From positions 124,001 to 188,000 of the forward strand of contig NZ_RQRS01000003.1 in assembly GCF_004335085.1 (NCBI RefSeq): DNA of 64,000 nucleotides, given 5' to 3'. A program made the position numbers and the translations under genes. Origin of the DNA: Pedobacter nototheniae. GTDB lineage: Bacteria > Bacteroidota > Bacteroidia > Sphingobacteriales > Sphingobacteriaceae. Each line of letters opens with the position of its first letter. Position 1 is the first letter of the stretch. Below the pieces are notes generated by a model that had not been told where the DNA came from, did not search any database, and saw only the letters and a list, made by a program, of their open reading frames with translations. Of this stretch, positions 28,531-37,347 are shown piece by piece.

Positions 28531-29256
28531 TTAAACCAATACGGCGCCACCATCAACAACAATGATTTGACCGGTACTGAATCCTTCGTTCATCAAATAG
28601 AGATAGGTTTTCGCAATATCTTCCGCTTCACCTACACGTTGTACAGGAAGCGAGCGAGCTACTTGTTGATACATTGTCTCCCTGTCTCTGGCAGTCATAT
28701 CCGACCAAAGATTTGTCTTGACAAAACCTGGTGATACCGCATTTACACGTATAGGTGCTAGTTCTACTGCTAAAGCACGGGTTAGCGATTCCATTGCACC
28801 ACAAATACTGGCACCTACTGCCCAACCCGCCTGCGGCCGCAAACCTGCAATGCCAGTCGTTAGTACCACAGAGCCACCAGGTAATATGTTTTTACTACCA
28901 TACTTAACAGCATTTAAAGCGCCAAAAAAACGGAGTTGAAAAGCTTCGTTTGCATCATTACTGCTGAGGTCCGCCAATTTCCCTATAAGCAACTTTTCTC
29001 CGGCTGTAAATATCAAGTGATCAAAGAAGCCAATCTGCTTAAAGAGATCGCTCACAGCCGTTTCATTGGCCAGATTAATGGCGTAACCTTGCGAGTTACC
29101 GGGCAATACTGCTAAGGCTTTATTTACTCTTTTCTGGTTACTGGAAACAACAACTACAGTTGCGCCTTCACTAGCGGCTGCTTTTGCAGTAGCTAGTCCA
29201 ATACCTGAAGTGCCGCCCAAAACCACTATCTTTTTACCAATTAAATTCGCACTCAT
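28531..29256 (-). CDS. Short-chain dehydrogenase/reductase (SDR)
   Basis: This is a 241-residue NAD(P)-dependent oxidoreductase with the loop GGTSGIGLATAKAAA at residues 14-28. It has a FTAGE segment in place of NAG, and a C-terminal VNAVSPGFVKTNLWSD and TGQIIVVDGGAVLV, as in FabG-like enzymes. The usual YxxxK active site is altered: the expected region reads GWAVGASICGAMESLTRALA, with no Tyr before the helix. The catalytic Tyr may be missing or replaced, so activity is uncertain. It lies 70 bases downstream of the Crp/Fnr gene on the same strand. Confidence 0.88.
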   Translation of the reverse strand: MSANLIGKKIVVLGGTSGIGLATAKAAASEGATVVVVSSNQKRVNKALAVLPGNSQGYAINLANETAVSDLFKQIGFFDHLIFTAGEKLLIGKLADLSSNDANEAFQLRFFGALNAVKYGSKNILPGGSVVLTTGIAGLRPQAGWAVGASICGAMESLTRALAVELAPIRVNAVSPGFVKTNLWSDMTARDRETMYQQVARSLPVQRVGEAEDIAKTYLYLMNEGFSTGQIIVVDGGAVLV

Positions 29257-29326
29257 AATTAACTATTTTTGAATTACAAAACTCGTTATCAGTTAGGAGT
29301 ACACATTTACCAAATGGTAAAAAATA

Positions 29327-29908
29327 CTAAACGAAGAAATTTTTCCTGATTCGACTCAATGATTGTTGTGTGACTCCAAGATAAGAAGCTATGTCGCTCA
29401 GTGATACACGTAAGGCAATTTCCGGATGATGCAATAAAAAATTCCGATAACGGGCAGTAGCATCCTGACCCATAAAAATATTACGGGTGGTGATTTTATT
29501 CAACAGTGCTTGCTGTACGATGTTTCCGATTAGTTGGCGGAGATAAGGTAACTTTTCGTATAAACGGAACAATTTGTCTTTTGTTAATATAATCAAATCT
29601 GTATCACAGGCTGCCTGTAAACTTTCTGTAGTAGGTGTGTTATTAGTAAAGCTATCGAGAAAAGTACAGAAGCTATTTTCTTTCAGAAAGAAAATAGTAA
29701 CATCATTTCCATTTTCAGTATGTTTTATAATACGCAACACACCATTTCGCACGAAAAACATCTCCTTAGCAATTTTACCTGCCTGCAATAATTTCTCACC
29801 TTCCTCTACTCTTCGTAAGTCTAGGTTGGCTTTTATCAGCTCCCAGTCCTCTACTGGAATTGAGCGAAATAACTGTAGATAATTATAAAGCGGTTGAAAA
29901 TCCTCCAT
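29327..29908 (-). CDS. Crp/Fnr family transcriptional regulator
   Basis: This 193-residue protein has a cyclic-nucleotide-binding-like beta-roll at 10-120 (GEKLLQAGKIAKEMFFVRNG, then ENSFCTFLDSF) and a C-terminal helix-turn-helix near 165-190 (VSLSDIASYLGVTQQSLSRI). Small regulators of this type are common in Bacteroidota and often control a neighbouring SDR or flavin enzyme. Here the adjacent SDR lies 70 bases downstream on the same strand and is a candidate target by position. The effector is unknown. Confidence 0.9.
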   Translation of the reverse strand: MEDFQPLYNYLQLFRSIPVEDWELIKANLDLRRVEEGEKLLQAGKIAKEMFFVRNGVLRIIKHTENGNDVTIFFLKENSFCTFLDSFTNNTPTTESLQAACDTDLIILTKDKLFRLYEKLPYLRQLIGNIVQQALLNKITTRNIFMGQDATARYRNFLLHHPEIALRVSLSDIASYLGVTQQSLSRIRKNFFV

Positions 29909-30335
29909 ATTTGTATTGATTTTTTATTTAGTGTCATCTAGATACTTTTCTGCTATCGCTGCCTTCAACTAGTTACTCGGGTAGCCAGCGAATTGCTCAA
30001 CTTTTGTTTTTACGTTTTAGTGGCAAAAGCTTTATAAAAATACTATTTCCTTCAATCTTTTTAGCCTTTCTAGTCATTGTTCTAGCTTTTGTAGATGTTT
30101 CCGCATAGTCGTTTCCTTCTTACACGAATTGAAGAATAGACTGCTATGTAAAGTGCATAATATTAATTTTCTTTTCAATTTATAGAAGTGCTAAATTTCA
30201 AATGACATTACTATTTCGACTATTACTGGGGCACCTTATACTGCGAAAAATTGTAGGATTTTACTAGGGACTATAAACAAAAAACGCCTTAAACATAAGT
30301 TTAAAGCGTTTTTATGTATTTTGATTATACATTCG
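29909..30335. other. Intergenic region between the Crp/Fnr gene and tRNA-Ser
   Basis: I see no gene here. The right end holds the tRNA terminator (separate entry). The remainder is AT-rich and without repeats I could recognise. It forms the junction of the accessory block with tRNA-Ser and is where an attachment-site copy could be sought. I found no copy of the tRNA 3' end by eye. Confidence 0.4.
30278..30313 (-). terminator. Terminator downstream of tRNA-Ser
   Basis: An inverted repeat with arms around AACGCCTTAAAC and GTTTAAAGCGTT lies about 20 bases past the tRNA 3' end. An A-run on the plus strand gives a U-tract on the minus-strand RNA. Confidence 0.75.
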
Positions 30336-30420
30336 CGGAGAGAGCGGGATTCGAACCCGCGGTACCTTGCAGTACACACGCTTTCCAAGCGTGCTCGATC
30401 GACCACTCTGACACCTCTCC
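30336..30420 (-). tRNA. tRNA-Ser (anticodon GGA)
   Basis: The minus strand folds into an 85-base class II tRNA. The acceptor arm pairs GGAGAGG with TCTCTCC and has a G discriminator. The anticodon stem-loop contains CTTGGAAAG, giving anticodon GGA, which reads UCC and UCU. A long variable arm follows, and the T arm is GCGGGTTCGAATCCCGC. CCA is not encoded. The long variable arm and G discriminator fit serine. Confidence 0.95.
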
Positions 30421-30463
30421 GGTTGTGGCTTGCAAAAATATAGTTTTATATCGCTTTAACAAC

Positions 30464-30493
30464 AAAGCCCCTAACAAAAAAGTTAAGGGCTTC
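30464..30493 (-). terminator. Terminator of pyk
   Basis: The stem AAGCCCCTAAC / GTTAAGGGCTT with an A-rich loop lies about 25 bases past the pyruvate kinase stop. The U-tract is short, so efficiency is uncertain. Confidence 0.6.
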
Positions 30494-30518
30494 TATTTTA
30501 ATACAGAATAAACTGTTA

Positions 30519-31949
30519 TTAGTCTACTACAGTGATTTTTAACATGTTGGTTTTACCTTTAACTTCCATTGGAATGGCAGCCGTATTGATGATAATATCA
30601 CCTTGTTTAACCAGTTTTTTGCTTTTTAAGAATTCGTTAACCTCAATAATCGTGTTATCGGTGCTTTCAAATTTATCGTAGAAAAAGCCTCTAACACCCC
30701 AAAGTAAACTCACAGTATTTAGTAATGCTCTGTTACTTGTAAAAATAAAAGTTAAAGCTTCAGGTCGGTGACTTGAAATTTCGAAGGCAGTATAACCACT
30801 TAAAGTCATTGAAACAATCCCTACAGCATTAGTTTGTTTTGCTAAAAAGCAAGCCGAATCACAAATTGCATCACTTAAGAAAGATGGTGATTTTGGTTTT
30901 AAAAACTTATCAGGATTGAAAGGATAGTTGTTTACTTCAATGTTTTGAATAATTTTTTGCATCGTTTCAATAACGATTAAAGGAAATTCTCCAACTGAAG
31001 TTTCGCCACTTAACATTACCGCATCAGCACCATCCAAAACAGAGTTGGCTACGTCATTTACCTCAGCACGTGTTGGGCGAGGAGTGGTAATCATACTTTC
31101 CAACATCTGTGTAGCAATGATTACTGGTTTAGAAGCCGCACGACATTTAGCAACGATCATTTTTTGTAATAATGGAACCTCTTCCATCGGACATTCAACA
31201 CCCAAATCACCACGGGCAACCATAATACCATCGGTTACAGCAATAATTTCATCAATGTTTGCAATAGCTTCTGGCTTTTCAATTTTTGCAATTACACGAG
31301 CAGTTTTGCCACGCTCAGCAATTATTTTTTTAAGCTCTATAATATCTTCAGCCTTACGAACGAAAGATAAACCAATCCATTCCACATCATTTTGAAGAAC
31401 AAATTCTAGGTTTTCACGATCTTCTGGAGTTAAAGAAGGGATAGAAACTTTAGTATTTGGAAGATTTACACCTTTTCTTGAAGTTAAAATACCACCGTGA
31501 ACAATTTCACAAACTACTTCATCTTTTAAGTTAGTTTCTAAAACTTTCATTTGCAGTTTTCCATCATCCAAAAGGATAATTTCACCCGCTTGTACATCCT
31601 GAGGGAAGTTTTGGTAAGTGATATAAATACGCTCCTCATTACCAATACATTCTTTGGTGGTAATGATGGTAGTTTTGCCATTAATTAGGTTGATACCGCC
31701 TTCTTTTACTAAACCAATACGGATTTTAGGCCCTTGTAAATCGGCAAGGATACCAACATTATAATCGTATTTTTTGTTTAGATCGCGAATAGTATCTAAA
31801 ACCGCCTGATGATCTGCCTGTGAACCGTGTGAAAAATTTAAACGGCAAACATCCAATCCGGCATTAAACATACTATATAAAACTTCTGGTTTAGCGGAGG
31901 CAGGCCCAAGAGTGGCAACAATTTTAGTTCTTGAATGAAAAGGTTTCAT
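30519..31949 (-). CDS. pyk: Pyruvate kinase
   Basis: This is the last enzyme of glycolysis: phosphoenolpyruvate and ADP give pyruvate and ATP. The 476-residue sequence has the family N-terminus (TKIVATLGPAS), the nucleotide and substrate region NFSHGSQADH, ADLQGPKIRIG near 65-75, the catalytic Lys in IAKIEKPEAIANIDEI near 215-230, and VARGDLGVECPMEEVP. The Thr-containing loop is IATQMLESMITTPRPTRAEV. The C-terminal domain (about 350-476) is complete. In Bacteroidota pyk often neighbours the IPExxxVDY and acpP-fabF-rnc genes, as here. The start is an ATG at 31949. Confidence 0.97.
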   Translation of the reverse strand: MKPFHSRTKIVATLGPASAKPEVLYSMFNAGLDVCRLNFSHGSQADHQAVLDTIRDLNKKYDYNVGILADLQGPKIRIGLVKEGGINLINGKTTIITTKECIGNEERIYITYQNFPQDVQAGEIILLDDGKLQMKVLETNLKDEVVCEIVHGGILTSRKGVNLPNTKVSIPSLTPEDRENLEFVLQNDVEWIGLSFVRKAEDIIELKKIIAERGKTARVIAKIEKPEAIANIDEIIAVTDGIMVARGDLGVECPMEEVPLLQKMIVAKCRAASKPVIIATQMLESMITTPRPTRAEVNDVANSVLDGADAVMLSGETSVGEFPLIVIETMQKIIQNIEVNNYPFNPDKFLKPKSPSFLSDAICDSACFLAKQTNAVGIVSMTLSGYTAFEISSHRPEALTFIFTSNRALLNTVSLLWGVRGFFYDKFESTDNTIIEVNEFLKSKKLVKQGDIIINTAAIPMEVKGKTNMLKITVVD

Positions 31950-32057
31950 TTATTAATTGATTTTAACAATGCAGTTTCGATAACGCTAATTAATTATCTA
32001 AATTAATTAAACTGCATCAAATTTTATGTATTAATTGTTTTGTTCTTTTATAACCCT

Positions 32058-32065
32058 CAAATATA
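32058..32065 (-). promoter_or_regulatory. Candidate -7 box for pyk
   Basis: The plus strand reads CAAATATA (TATATTTG on the minus strand), matching TAnnTTTG. It would give a leader of about 100 bases before the pyk ATG. Confidence 0.3.
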
Positions 32066-32094
32066 GTGTATTTAATACACCAAGTATATAATTT

Positions 32095-32514
32095 TTATAT
32101 TACCAAATTCTCTTTACTCTTAAGTTTGGTAGGTTCTATTCTTGCAGCTACTTGTATATCAGGTAGTTTGTTTAATCCGTTTATTAAATAATTTAGATCT
32201 TCTTTATCTATAAACTCTCTTATAATGATAAAAAAGTCTACGTTGCTCATTTCCGGCACCAGTAAACCATCGCTACTTTTGTTACTTAAAAGGTAATATT
32301 CCACCTCCCCTTGCTCCACAAAAAAGTAATATTTCGAAAAAGACCAGGCTGGTTCATCGATATTAAAAAAAATTTCATGGTCTTCAACTTTTTCAAATTG
32401 CGTACCCAACCTCGTATTAATTTTGTGGCATAACACATAGTCTTTTAGGGGCGCAGTGATCGCAATTAGTATAAAATCAAGGTCTAAGGTTAACTTTAGA
32501 TAAGTTTTATTCAA
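32095..32514 (-). CDS. IPExxxVDY family protein
   Basis: This 139-residue protein belongs to a Bacteroidota-specific family named for its motif, here VPEMSNVDFFI near residues 86-96. Its function is unknown. The family typically lies next to acpP and pyk, as it does here. The frame opens with a TTG at 32514 (MNKTYLKLTLDLDF). No ATG lies near, and the sequence after the TTG fits the natural N-terminus, so TTG is likely the real start. It has no signal peptide. It diverges from acpP, with 158 bases between them for both promoters. Confidence 0.85.
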   Translation of the reverse strand: MNKTYLKLTLDLDFILIAITAPLKDYVLCHKINTRLGTQFEKVEDHEIFFNIDEPAWSFSKYYFFVEQGEVEYYLLSNKSSDGLLVPEMSNVDFFIIIREFIDKEDLNYLINGLNKLPDIQVAARIEPTKLKSKENLVI

Positions 32515-32672
32515 AGCAAAATAAATTATTAACAGGGCAAAATTAAAAAACTAATTCTATATTCGCCTTGTTATTTGGATACCGAAATTCAGTGTCGAAA
32601 TAAAAACATTTGAAAATTGTAAGAATTTATTTTTCTTTGCACAGAATTATTTAACCATTAAATTATAAAATT

Positions 32673-32909
32673 ATGTCTGATATTGCTTCAAGAGTTAAGG
32701 CTATTATCGTAGAAAAACTAGGTGTTGACGAAAGTGAAGTTACGCCAGAGGCTTCATTCACTAACGATTTGGGTGCAGATTCTTTAGATACCGTAGAATT
32801 AATTATGGAATTTGAAAAAGAATTTAATGTAGCTATTCCTGATGATCAAGCTGAAACCATCGGTACTGTTGGTCAGGCAATCGCTTATTTGGAAAAAAAC
32901 GTTAAGTAA
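32673..32909 (+). CDS. acpP: Acyl carrier protein
   Basis: This 78-residue acidic four-helix protein carries growing fatty acids on a 4'-phosphopantetheine arm. The attachment Ser is S37 in the motif [11 protein letters not shown]. Length and composition are those of a housekeeping ACP. It is followed after 20 bases by fabF, and then by rnc, the classical bacterial order. A TTTTCTTTG near-match to the -7 box lies about 30 bases upstream of the ATG. Confidence 0.98.
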   Translation: MSDIASRVKAIIVEKLGVDESEVTPEASFTNDLGADSLDTVELIMEFEKEFNVAIPDDQAETIGTVGQAIAYLEKNVK

Positions 32910-32929
32910 GAAACACGCTTTCAGTATAA

Positions 32930-34183
32930 ATGGGATTAAAAAGAGTAGTAGTAACAGGGTTGGGTGCGCTCACTCCTATAGGCAATAATGTTCCTGATTT
33001 TTGGGAAGGATTGACTAACGGGGTGAGTGGCGCTGCTCCTATTAAGGGTTTTGATACTGAGAAGTTTAAAACCAAATTCGCTTGCGAGGTAAAAAACTTC
33101 AATCCGGAAGATTTTTTGGAAAAAAAGGAAGCTCGTAAGCTAGATCCTTTTGTACAATATGCTTTAGTCGCAACAGACGAAGCCGTAAAGGATGGTGGAT
33201 TTGATTTTTCGAAATTAGACACTAATCGAATCGGTGTAATTTGGGGCGCTGGCATAGGCGGATTGAAAACCTTTTTAGATGAGGTGACCAATTTTGCCAA
33301 AGGAGATGGTACCCCACGGTACAATCCGTTTTTTATTCCAAAAATGATTATTGATATCGCTCCAGGGCATATCTCAATCAAGTATGGCTTACGCGGGCCA
33401 AATTTTGCAACGGTTTCGGCATGTGCTTCTTCAACAAACGCAATGATCGATGCATTTAACTATATCCGTTTGGGTATGGCCGATGTAATCATCAGCGGTG
33501 GTTCTGAAGCAATTATTAACGAAGCTGGAATGGGTGGCTTTAACGCCATGCATGCATTATCTACGCGAAATGATGATCCTTCTACAGCATCTCGTCCTTT
33601 TGATAAAGATCGTGATGGTTTTGTTGCAGGTGAGGGTGCAGGAACAATTATTTTGGAAGAGCTTGAACACGCTAAAGCAAGAGGAGCAAAAATTTATGCA
33701 GAACTTGTTGGTGGTGGAATGAGTGCCGATGCTAATCACATCACAGCACCACATCCTGAGGGTTTAGGAGCCAGAATGGTTATGACAAATGCCCTTAAAG
33801 ATGCAGGTTTAAGTACTTCTGATATCGATTATATCAATGTTCACGGAACTTCTACACCGCTTGGTGATATTAGTGAAACCAAGGCCATTGCAGATTTATT
33901 CGGAGAAGATGCATATAAACTGAACATCAGCTCAACAAAATCAATGACTGGCCACCTTTTAGGGGCAGCTGGAGCCATTGAAGCGATTGCAGCAATTCTT
34001 TCTGTACAAAATGATATTGTTCCTCCAACAATTAATCACTTTACAGATGACCCTGCTTTTGATCCTAAATTGAATTTTACCTTTAATAAAGCTCAAAAAC
34101 GTACAGTTAGAGCCGCTTTAAGTAATACTTTCGGTTTTGGTGGTCACAATGCTTCAGTGATTTTCAAAAAATACGAAGATTAA
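32930..34183 (+). CDS. fabF: Beta-ketoacyl-ACP synthase II
   Basis: FabF condenses malonyl-ACP with acyl-ACP in fatty-acid elongation. The Cys-His-His triad is present: C165 in SACASSTN, H305 in NVHGTSTPLGD and H342 in TGHLLGAAGAIE. The N-terminus (RVVVTGLGALTPIGN) and full length (417 residues) fit. It lies 20 bases after acpP and so is cotranscribed. Rnc follows after 95 bases. Confidence 0.98.
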   Translation: MGLKRVVVTGLGALTPIGNNVPDFWEGLTNGVSGAAPIKGFDTEKFKTKFACEVKNFNPEDFLEKKEARKLDPFVQYALVATDEAVKDGGFDFSKLDTNRIGVIWGAGIGGLKTFLDEVTNFAKGDGTPRYNPFFIPKMIIDIAPGHISIKYGLRGPNFATVSACASSTNAMIDAFNYIRLGMADVIISGGSEAIINEAGMGGFNAMHALSTRNDDPSTASRPFDKDRDGFVAGEGAGTIILEELEHAKARGAKIYAELVGGGMSADANHITAPHPEGLGARMVMTNALKDAGLSTSDIDYINVHGTSTPLGDISETKAIADLFGEDAYKLNISSTKSMTGHLLGAAGAIEAIAAILSVQNDIVPPTINHFTDDPAFDPKLNFTFNKAQKRTVRAALSNTFGFGGHNASVIFKKYED

Positions 34184-34278
34184 AATTAAACAGTCTTGTT
34201 ATATAATTTTGGATGCTGGTTAAAAATGGATAACTTAGTTAAATATGCTATTTAGCCGTTAATTGTGTTATTTCTTTA

Positions 34279-35007
34279 ATGCCGATATTAAGATTATATA
34301 AACTTTATCTTTCTCCTGAAAAGGAGTTTGTTAAAAAGCTGAAAAATATTTTAGGTTTTGTTCCGGGGAATGTTACGCTATATAAAATGGCTTTCAGGCA
34401 CCGGTCCATGGCTAAAGTTTTAAAGAACGGAAGCCGAAGCAGCAACGAACGCTTAGAATTTTTAGGTGATGCTGTTTTGGGTTCTGTAATTGCCGAATTG
34501 CTTTTTAAACATTATCCATATAAGGAAGAAGGCTTTTTGACTGAAATGCGTTCGAAAATAGTAAACCGGGCAAATTTAAATCAACTGGCAAAAAAAATAG
34601 GCTTTGATAAATTAATTCAGTTCGATCAACGTTCTGTAAGCATTCAAACTAAGCATAACTCTATGCTTGGCGATGCTTTTGAAGCCATTATAGGTGCTAT
34701 TTATTTGGATAAGGGTTACAACTTTACCAAAGAATTTTTATTACGTAGAATCGTAAAACCTCATATCGATATTCACACACTTGAGCTTACCGAAACCAAT
34801 TTTAAAAGTAAATTAATTGAATGGTGCCAACGTCATGGTAAAGATGTAATGTTTGAGCTAACCGAAAATGGAGAGGGCGAAAGCACTAAATTATTTACCA
34901 TTAATGCAGTAGTAGACGGTGAAACTTTTGGCATGGGACGTGATTACAATAAGAAAAATGCCGAAAAATTAGCTGCAGAAAAAGCTTGCGAAGTTTTATC
35001 TATCTAA
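34279..35007 (+). CDS. rnc: Ribonuclease III
   Basis: RNase III cleaves double-stranded RNA during rRNA and mRNA processing. The signature NERLEFLGDAVLGSVIAELL lies near residues 54-73, with the second metal-site region HNSMLGDAFEAIIGAIYLD near 128-146. A C-terminal double-stranded-RNA-binding domain spans about 170-242 (FKSKLIEWCQRHGK to GRDYNKKNAEKLAAEKA). The 30 extra N-terminal residues before the nuclease domain are usual for the phylum. It is the third gene of acpP-fabF-rnc. Confidence 0.96.
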   Translation: MPILRLYKLYLSPEKEFVKKLKNILGFVPGNVTLYKMAFRHRSMAKVLKNGSRSSNERLEFLGDAVLGSVIAELLFKHYPYKEEGFLTEMRSKIVNRANLNQLAKKIGFDKLIQFDQRSVSIQTKHNSMLGDAFEAIIGAIYLDKGYNFTKEFLLRRIVKPHIDIHTLELTETNFKSKLIEWCQRHGKDVMFELTENGEGESTKLFTINAVVDGETFGMGRDYNKKNAEKLAAEKACEVLSI

Positions 35008-35053
35008 GCTAAAAATTCTAATACTTTAATCTTTAAAATTAATTAACCGTTAG

Positions 35054-35761
35054 CTATTTATCTTTTCCTAAGGTATCTAAATATTTTTTAGAAGACTCTT
35101 TAATGTATTTAATATAGTCGTAGCTATTCCAGTGTTGGGCTTTATCAAAGGATGGACGGTAATTTAGCATATAGTTTTCCAAATCTTGTCCTGTTAGCGT
35201 TGTGTTATTTTTTATAATCGTTGTGTTAAAATACTGGTCAATTTGACTTTGTTTAATTTCATTATCGGCATATCTTCCAAACCTGCGTGCATTTTTTGGA
35301 TCTTTACCAATTAAATTATACAACCCATTTAAAGGGTTAAAAATTGAAGATAGAAGTGATGACTTGCCTCCATTATAAACGCCTTTGTTTTTAAATTCGC
35401 GTTTAATTTCATCCAAATCCTGTTTTTTAGTATTTCCTCTGATGGTTATTTCATCAAGCATGGTACTTGCTCTAACCAAGTAAATAATAATATCCTGTGG
35501 GCCATGAATAACGATTTGCTGATCTGTTAAATCTCTTTTGGTAATTAAAAGTGTATCGCCAACTGCAGCCTTAATTTGAAAAAGACCAAGATCATTGCTG
35601 CCAACGCCTAAACCTGTGCGTTTGTTAGTTATTTCTGCCAGTGCGACCCTTATTTTAGTCCCTTTTTCAATTACAACACCTTTAATAAGCTGTTCTTGTG
35701 CTTTTAAAGTTAAAGCACAGCAAAAAAAAGTAAGTATGGAGGCGAAGATAATTTTTTTCAT
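35054..35761 (-). CDS. Secreted CarboxypepD_reg-like protein (tandem copy 2)
   Basis: This 235-residue protein has a signal peptide (residues 1-21) and a CarboxypepD_reg-like domain (IKGVVIEKGTKIRVALAEIT, then VGSNDLGLFQIKA). A helical C-terminal half has NTTLTGQDLENYMLNYRPSF and YDYIKYIKESSKKYLDTL. It is a clear paralogue of the gene 3 bases upstream (35765-36493), sharing the phrases GTKIRVALAEITNKRT and GSNDLGLFQIK. A more distant paralogue lies at 20459. The function is unknown. It converges on rnc. Confidence 0.82.
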   Translation of the reverse strand: MKKIIFASILTFFCCALTLKAQEQLIKGVVIEKGTKIRVALAEITNKRTGLGVGSNDLGLFQIKAAVGDTLLITKRDLTDQQIVIHGPQDIIIYLVRASTMLDEITIRGNTKKQDLDEIKREFKNKGVYNGGKSSLLSSIFNPLNGLYNLIGKDPKNARRFGRYADNEIKQSQIDQYFNTTIIKNNTTLTGQDLENYMLNYRPSFDKAQHWNSYDYIKYIKESSKKYLDTLGKDK

Positions 35762-35764
35762 ATT

Positions 35765-36493
35765 TTAAATTTTCGCAGGCTTTTTAAGTGTATCAGTGTA
35801 GTTTTTTGCTGATTCCTTAATATATTTCACTGCATCATAATTTGTCCATTTCTGAACCTTTTCATAGTTGGGGCTGTAATCCAACATAAATTTATTCAAT
35901 TCTTCGCCCTTTAAATGTGTGTTATTGCTAATTAATGTCTTATTAAAATACTGATCGATCTGCAATTGTTTTATTTCAGCATTATAATATTTATTAAATC
36001 GACGTGCTCTACGAGGTGTTTTTCCAAAAAGTTCATAGAAAAATGTAAGCGGAGCTCCTCCAAATGGATTTAATAAGGCTAGCGGAGGTTTCCCGGCATA
36101 AAATGAACCCTGTCTTTTAAATTCTCTTTGAATCTCATCTAGTTCTTGCTTTCTGGTTTGTCCAACTATTGTTACCTCACTTAACTCATTAGTCTCTCTG
36201 ATTAGATTAACAATTACATCGCTTGTTCCATAAATTACGATGGCCTGATTGAGAAAATTCCTCTTTTTAAAAAGTAAAGTATCTCCAGGTATCGTTTTTA
36301 TTTGAAAGAACCCTAAATCATTGCTTCCCACTGTAACTTTTGTACGTTTATTGGTTACTTCAGCTAGTGCAATTCTAATTTTTGTTCCTTTCTCAAAAAT
36401 TACACCTTTTAAAGGAAATTCCTGAGCATAACCGTAAGAACATGCAAACAAGAGAAAAGATAAAAACAGAAAAGGCAAATGATTAGCTTTCAT
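35765..36493 (-). CDS. Secreted CarboxypepD_reg-like protein (tandem copy 1)
   Basis: This 242-residue protein has an N-terminal signal peptide with a Cys (FLFLSFLLFACSYGYAQ), so a lipoprotein is possible but the lipobox is weak. A CarboxypepD_reg-like beta domain follows (LKGVIFEKGTKIRIALAEVT), then the helical half ending in YDAVKYIKESAKNYTDTLKK. The stop is 3 bases before the ATG of the second copy, so the pair is cotranscribed and probably arose by tandem duplication. It starts 72 bases from the divergent acyltransferase gene. Confidence 0.82.
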   Translation of the reverse strand: MKANHLPFLFLSFLLFACSYGYAQEFPLKGVIFEKGTKIRIALAEVTNKRTKVTVGSNDLGFFQIKTIPGDTLLFKKRNFLNQAIVIYGTSDVIVNLIRETNELSEVTIVGQTRKQELDEIQREFKRQGSFYAGKPPLALLNPFGGAPLTFFYELFGKTPRRARRFNKYYNAEIKQLQIDQYFNKTLISNNTHLKGEELNKFMLDYSPNYEKVQKWTNYDAVKYIKESAKNYTDTLKKPAKI

Positions 36494-36564
36494 CCTGTAT
36501 GGATTATTTTTTGTAAAATTAACAATTGTTAACCAAGTAATCTGTTAAAAAAACGTTAATACAA

Positions 36565-37305
36565 ATGCGTAGGCTTGTTGGAGCGATTTATTTATTGTAT
36601 TCGGCACTTATATTTTTTGTGCTCATGTTGTTGGTTTGTCCTTTTATAATTTTGGTAACCACGATTTTAAAAGAAAAATTAGGAAAAAGTATTTCATTTA
36701 TCTTTCTTAAATTTTGGGCATGGAGCTTTAGTTTGTTTACATTCTTGTGGTTTAAAAGTTATGGTAAAGCGAAAATAGATACCTCTAAATCTTATATCTA
36801 TGTTGGCAATCACAGCTCCTTTTTGGATGCCATTGCAATTGTTATTTCTATTCCTCAAGCTTTTAGTCCGTTGGGTAAGATAGAAATGCTTAAAGTTCCT
36901 GTATTTGGGTGGATTTATAAAAGCTTGGTTGTAGTAATAGACCGAAGCAGTCGGGAAAGTCGAGATCACTCTGTGGTAGCGCTTAGAAAAGACCTCACCG
37001 AAGGACAATCTATATTAATCTTTCCTGAGGGAACAATGAATAAAGGTAGCGCTCAATTAAATCCATTTTTTGATGGTGCTTTTAGATTAGCCATTGAAAC
37101 GCAGACACCAATTTTGCCCTTTGCAATTATAAATAGTAAAGAACATTTGCCTCGAATAAATCCTTTAATGCTTAAGCCAGGAGTTATAAAAACTCGGTTT
37201 GGAGCAGTAATTGAAGTAAGCGGTTTAGTGGCAGATGATTTGGAAATGCTGAAAGAGAAAACCTACAATTCCATCCTTGCTTTGCTCAAGCCAGTGTCAC
37301 AATGA
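36565..37305 (+). CDS. PlsC-type 1-acyl-sn-glycerol-3-phosphate acyltransferase
   Basis: This 246-residue inner-membrane enzyme transfers an acyl group to lysophosphatidic acid or a related lipid. An N-terminal hydrophobic stretch (residues 1-60) holds one or two membrane segments. The acyltransferase motif HSSFLD lies near 89-94 (H-x4-D), followed by VVIDRSSRES and FPEGTMNKGS near 152-161. All four PlsC blocks are recognisable. It is followed by yicC after 42 bases, but yicC has its own promoter box. Confidence 0.92.
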   Translation: MRRLVGAIYLLYSALIFFVLMLLVCPFIILVTTILKEKLGKSISFIFLKFWAWSFSLFTFLWFKSYGKAKIDTSKSYIYVGNHSSFLDAIAIVISIPQAFSPLGKIEMLKVPVFGWIYKSLVVVIDRSSRESRDHSVVALRKDLTEGQSILIFPEGTMNKGSAQLNPFFDGAFRLAIETQTPILPFAIINSKEHLPRINPLMLKPGVIKTRFGAVIEVSGLVADDLEMLKEKTYNSILALLKPVSQ

Positions 37306-37336
37306 GGGAATTATAAAAACTCTAAAGTAAATTTTC

Positions 37337-37344
37337 TATCTTTG
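37337..37344 (+). promoter_or_regulatory. Candidate -7 box abutting the yicC start
   Basis: TATCTTTG is a perfect TAnnTTTG match and ends 3 bases before the yicC ATG at 37348. The transcription start would fall at or next to the start codon. No TTTG -33 element is visible at the right spacing. Confidence 0.5.
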
Positions 37345-37347
37345 CAC

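Noticed and set aside
28374..28562. 62-codon frame on the minus strand
   Set aside because: It runs through the strong terminator hairpin and overlaps the SDR end.
30314..30511. 65-codon frame on the plus strand
   Set aside because: It runs across the tRNA-Ser gene and is a shadow of the tRNA and its terminator.
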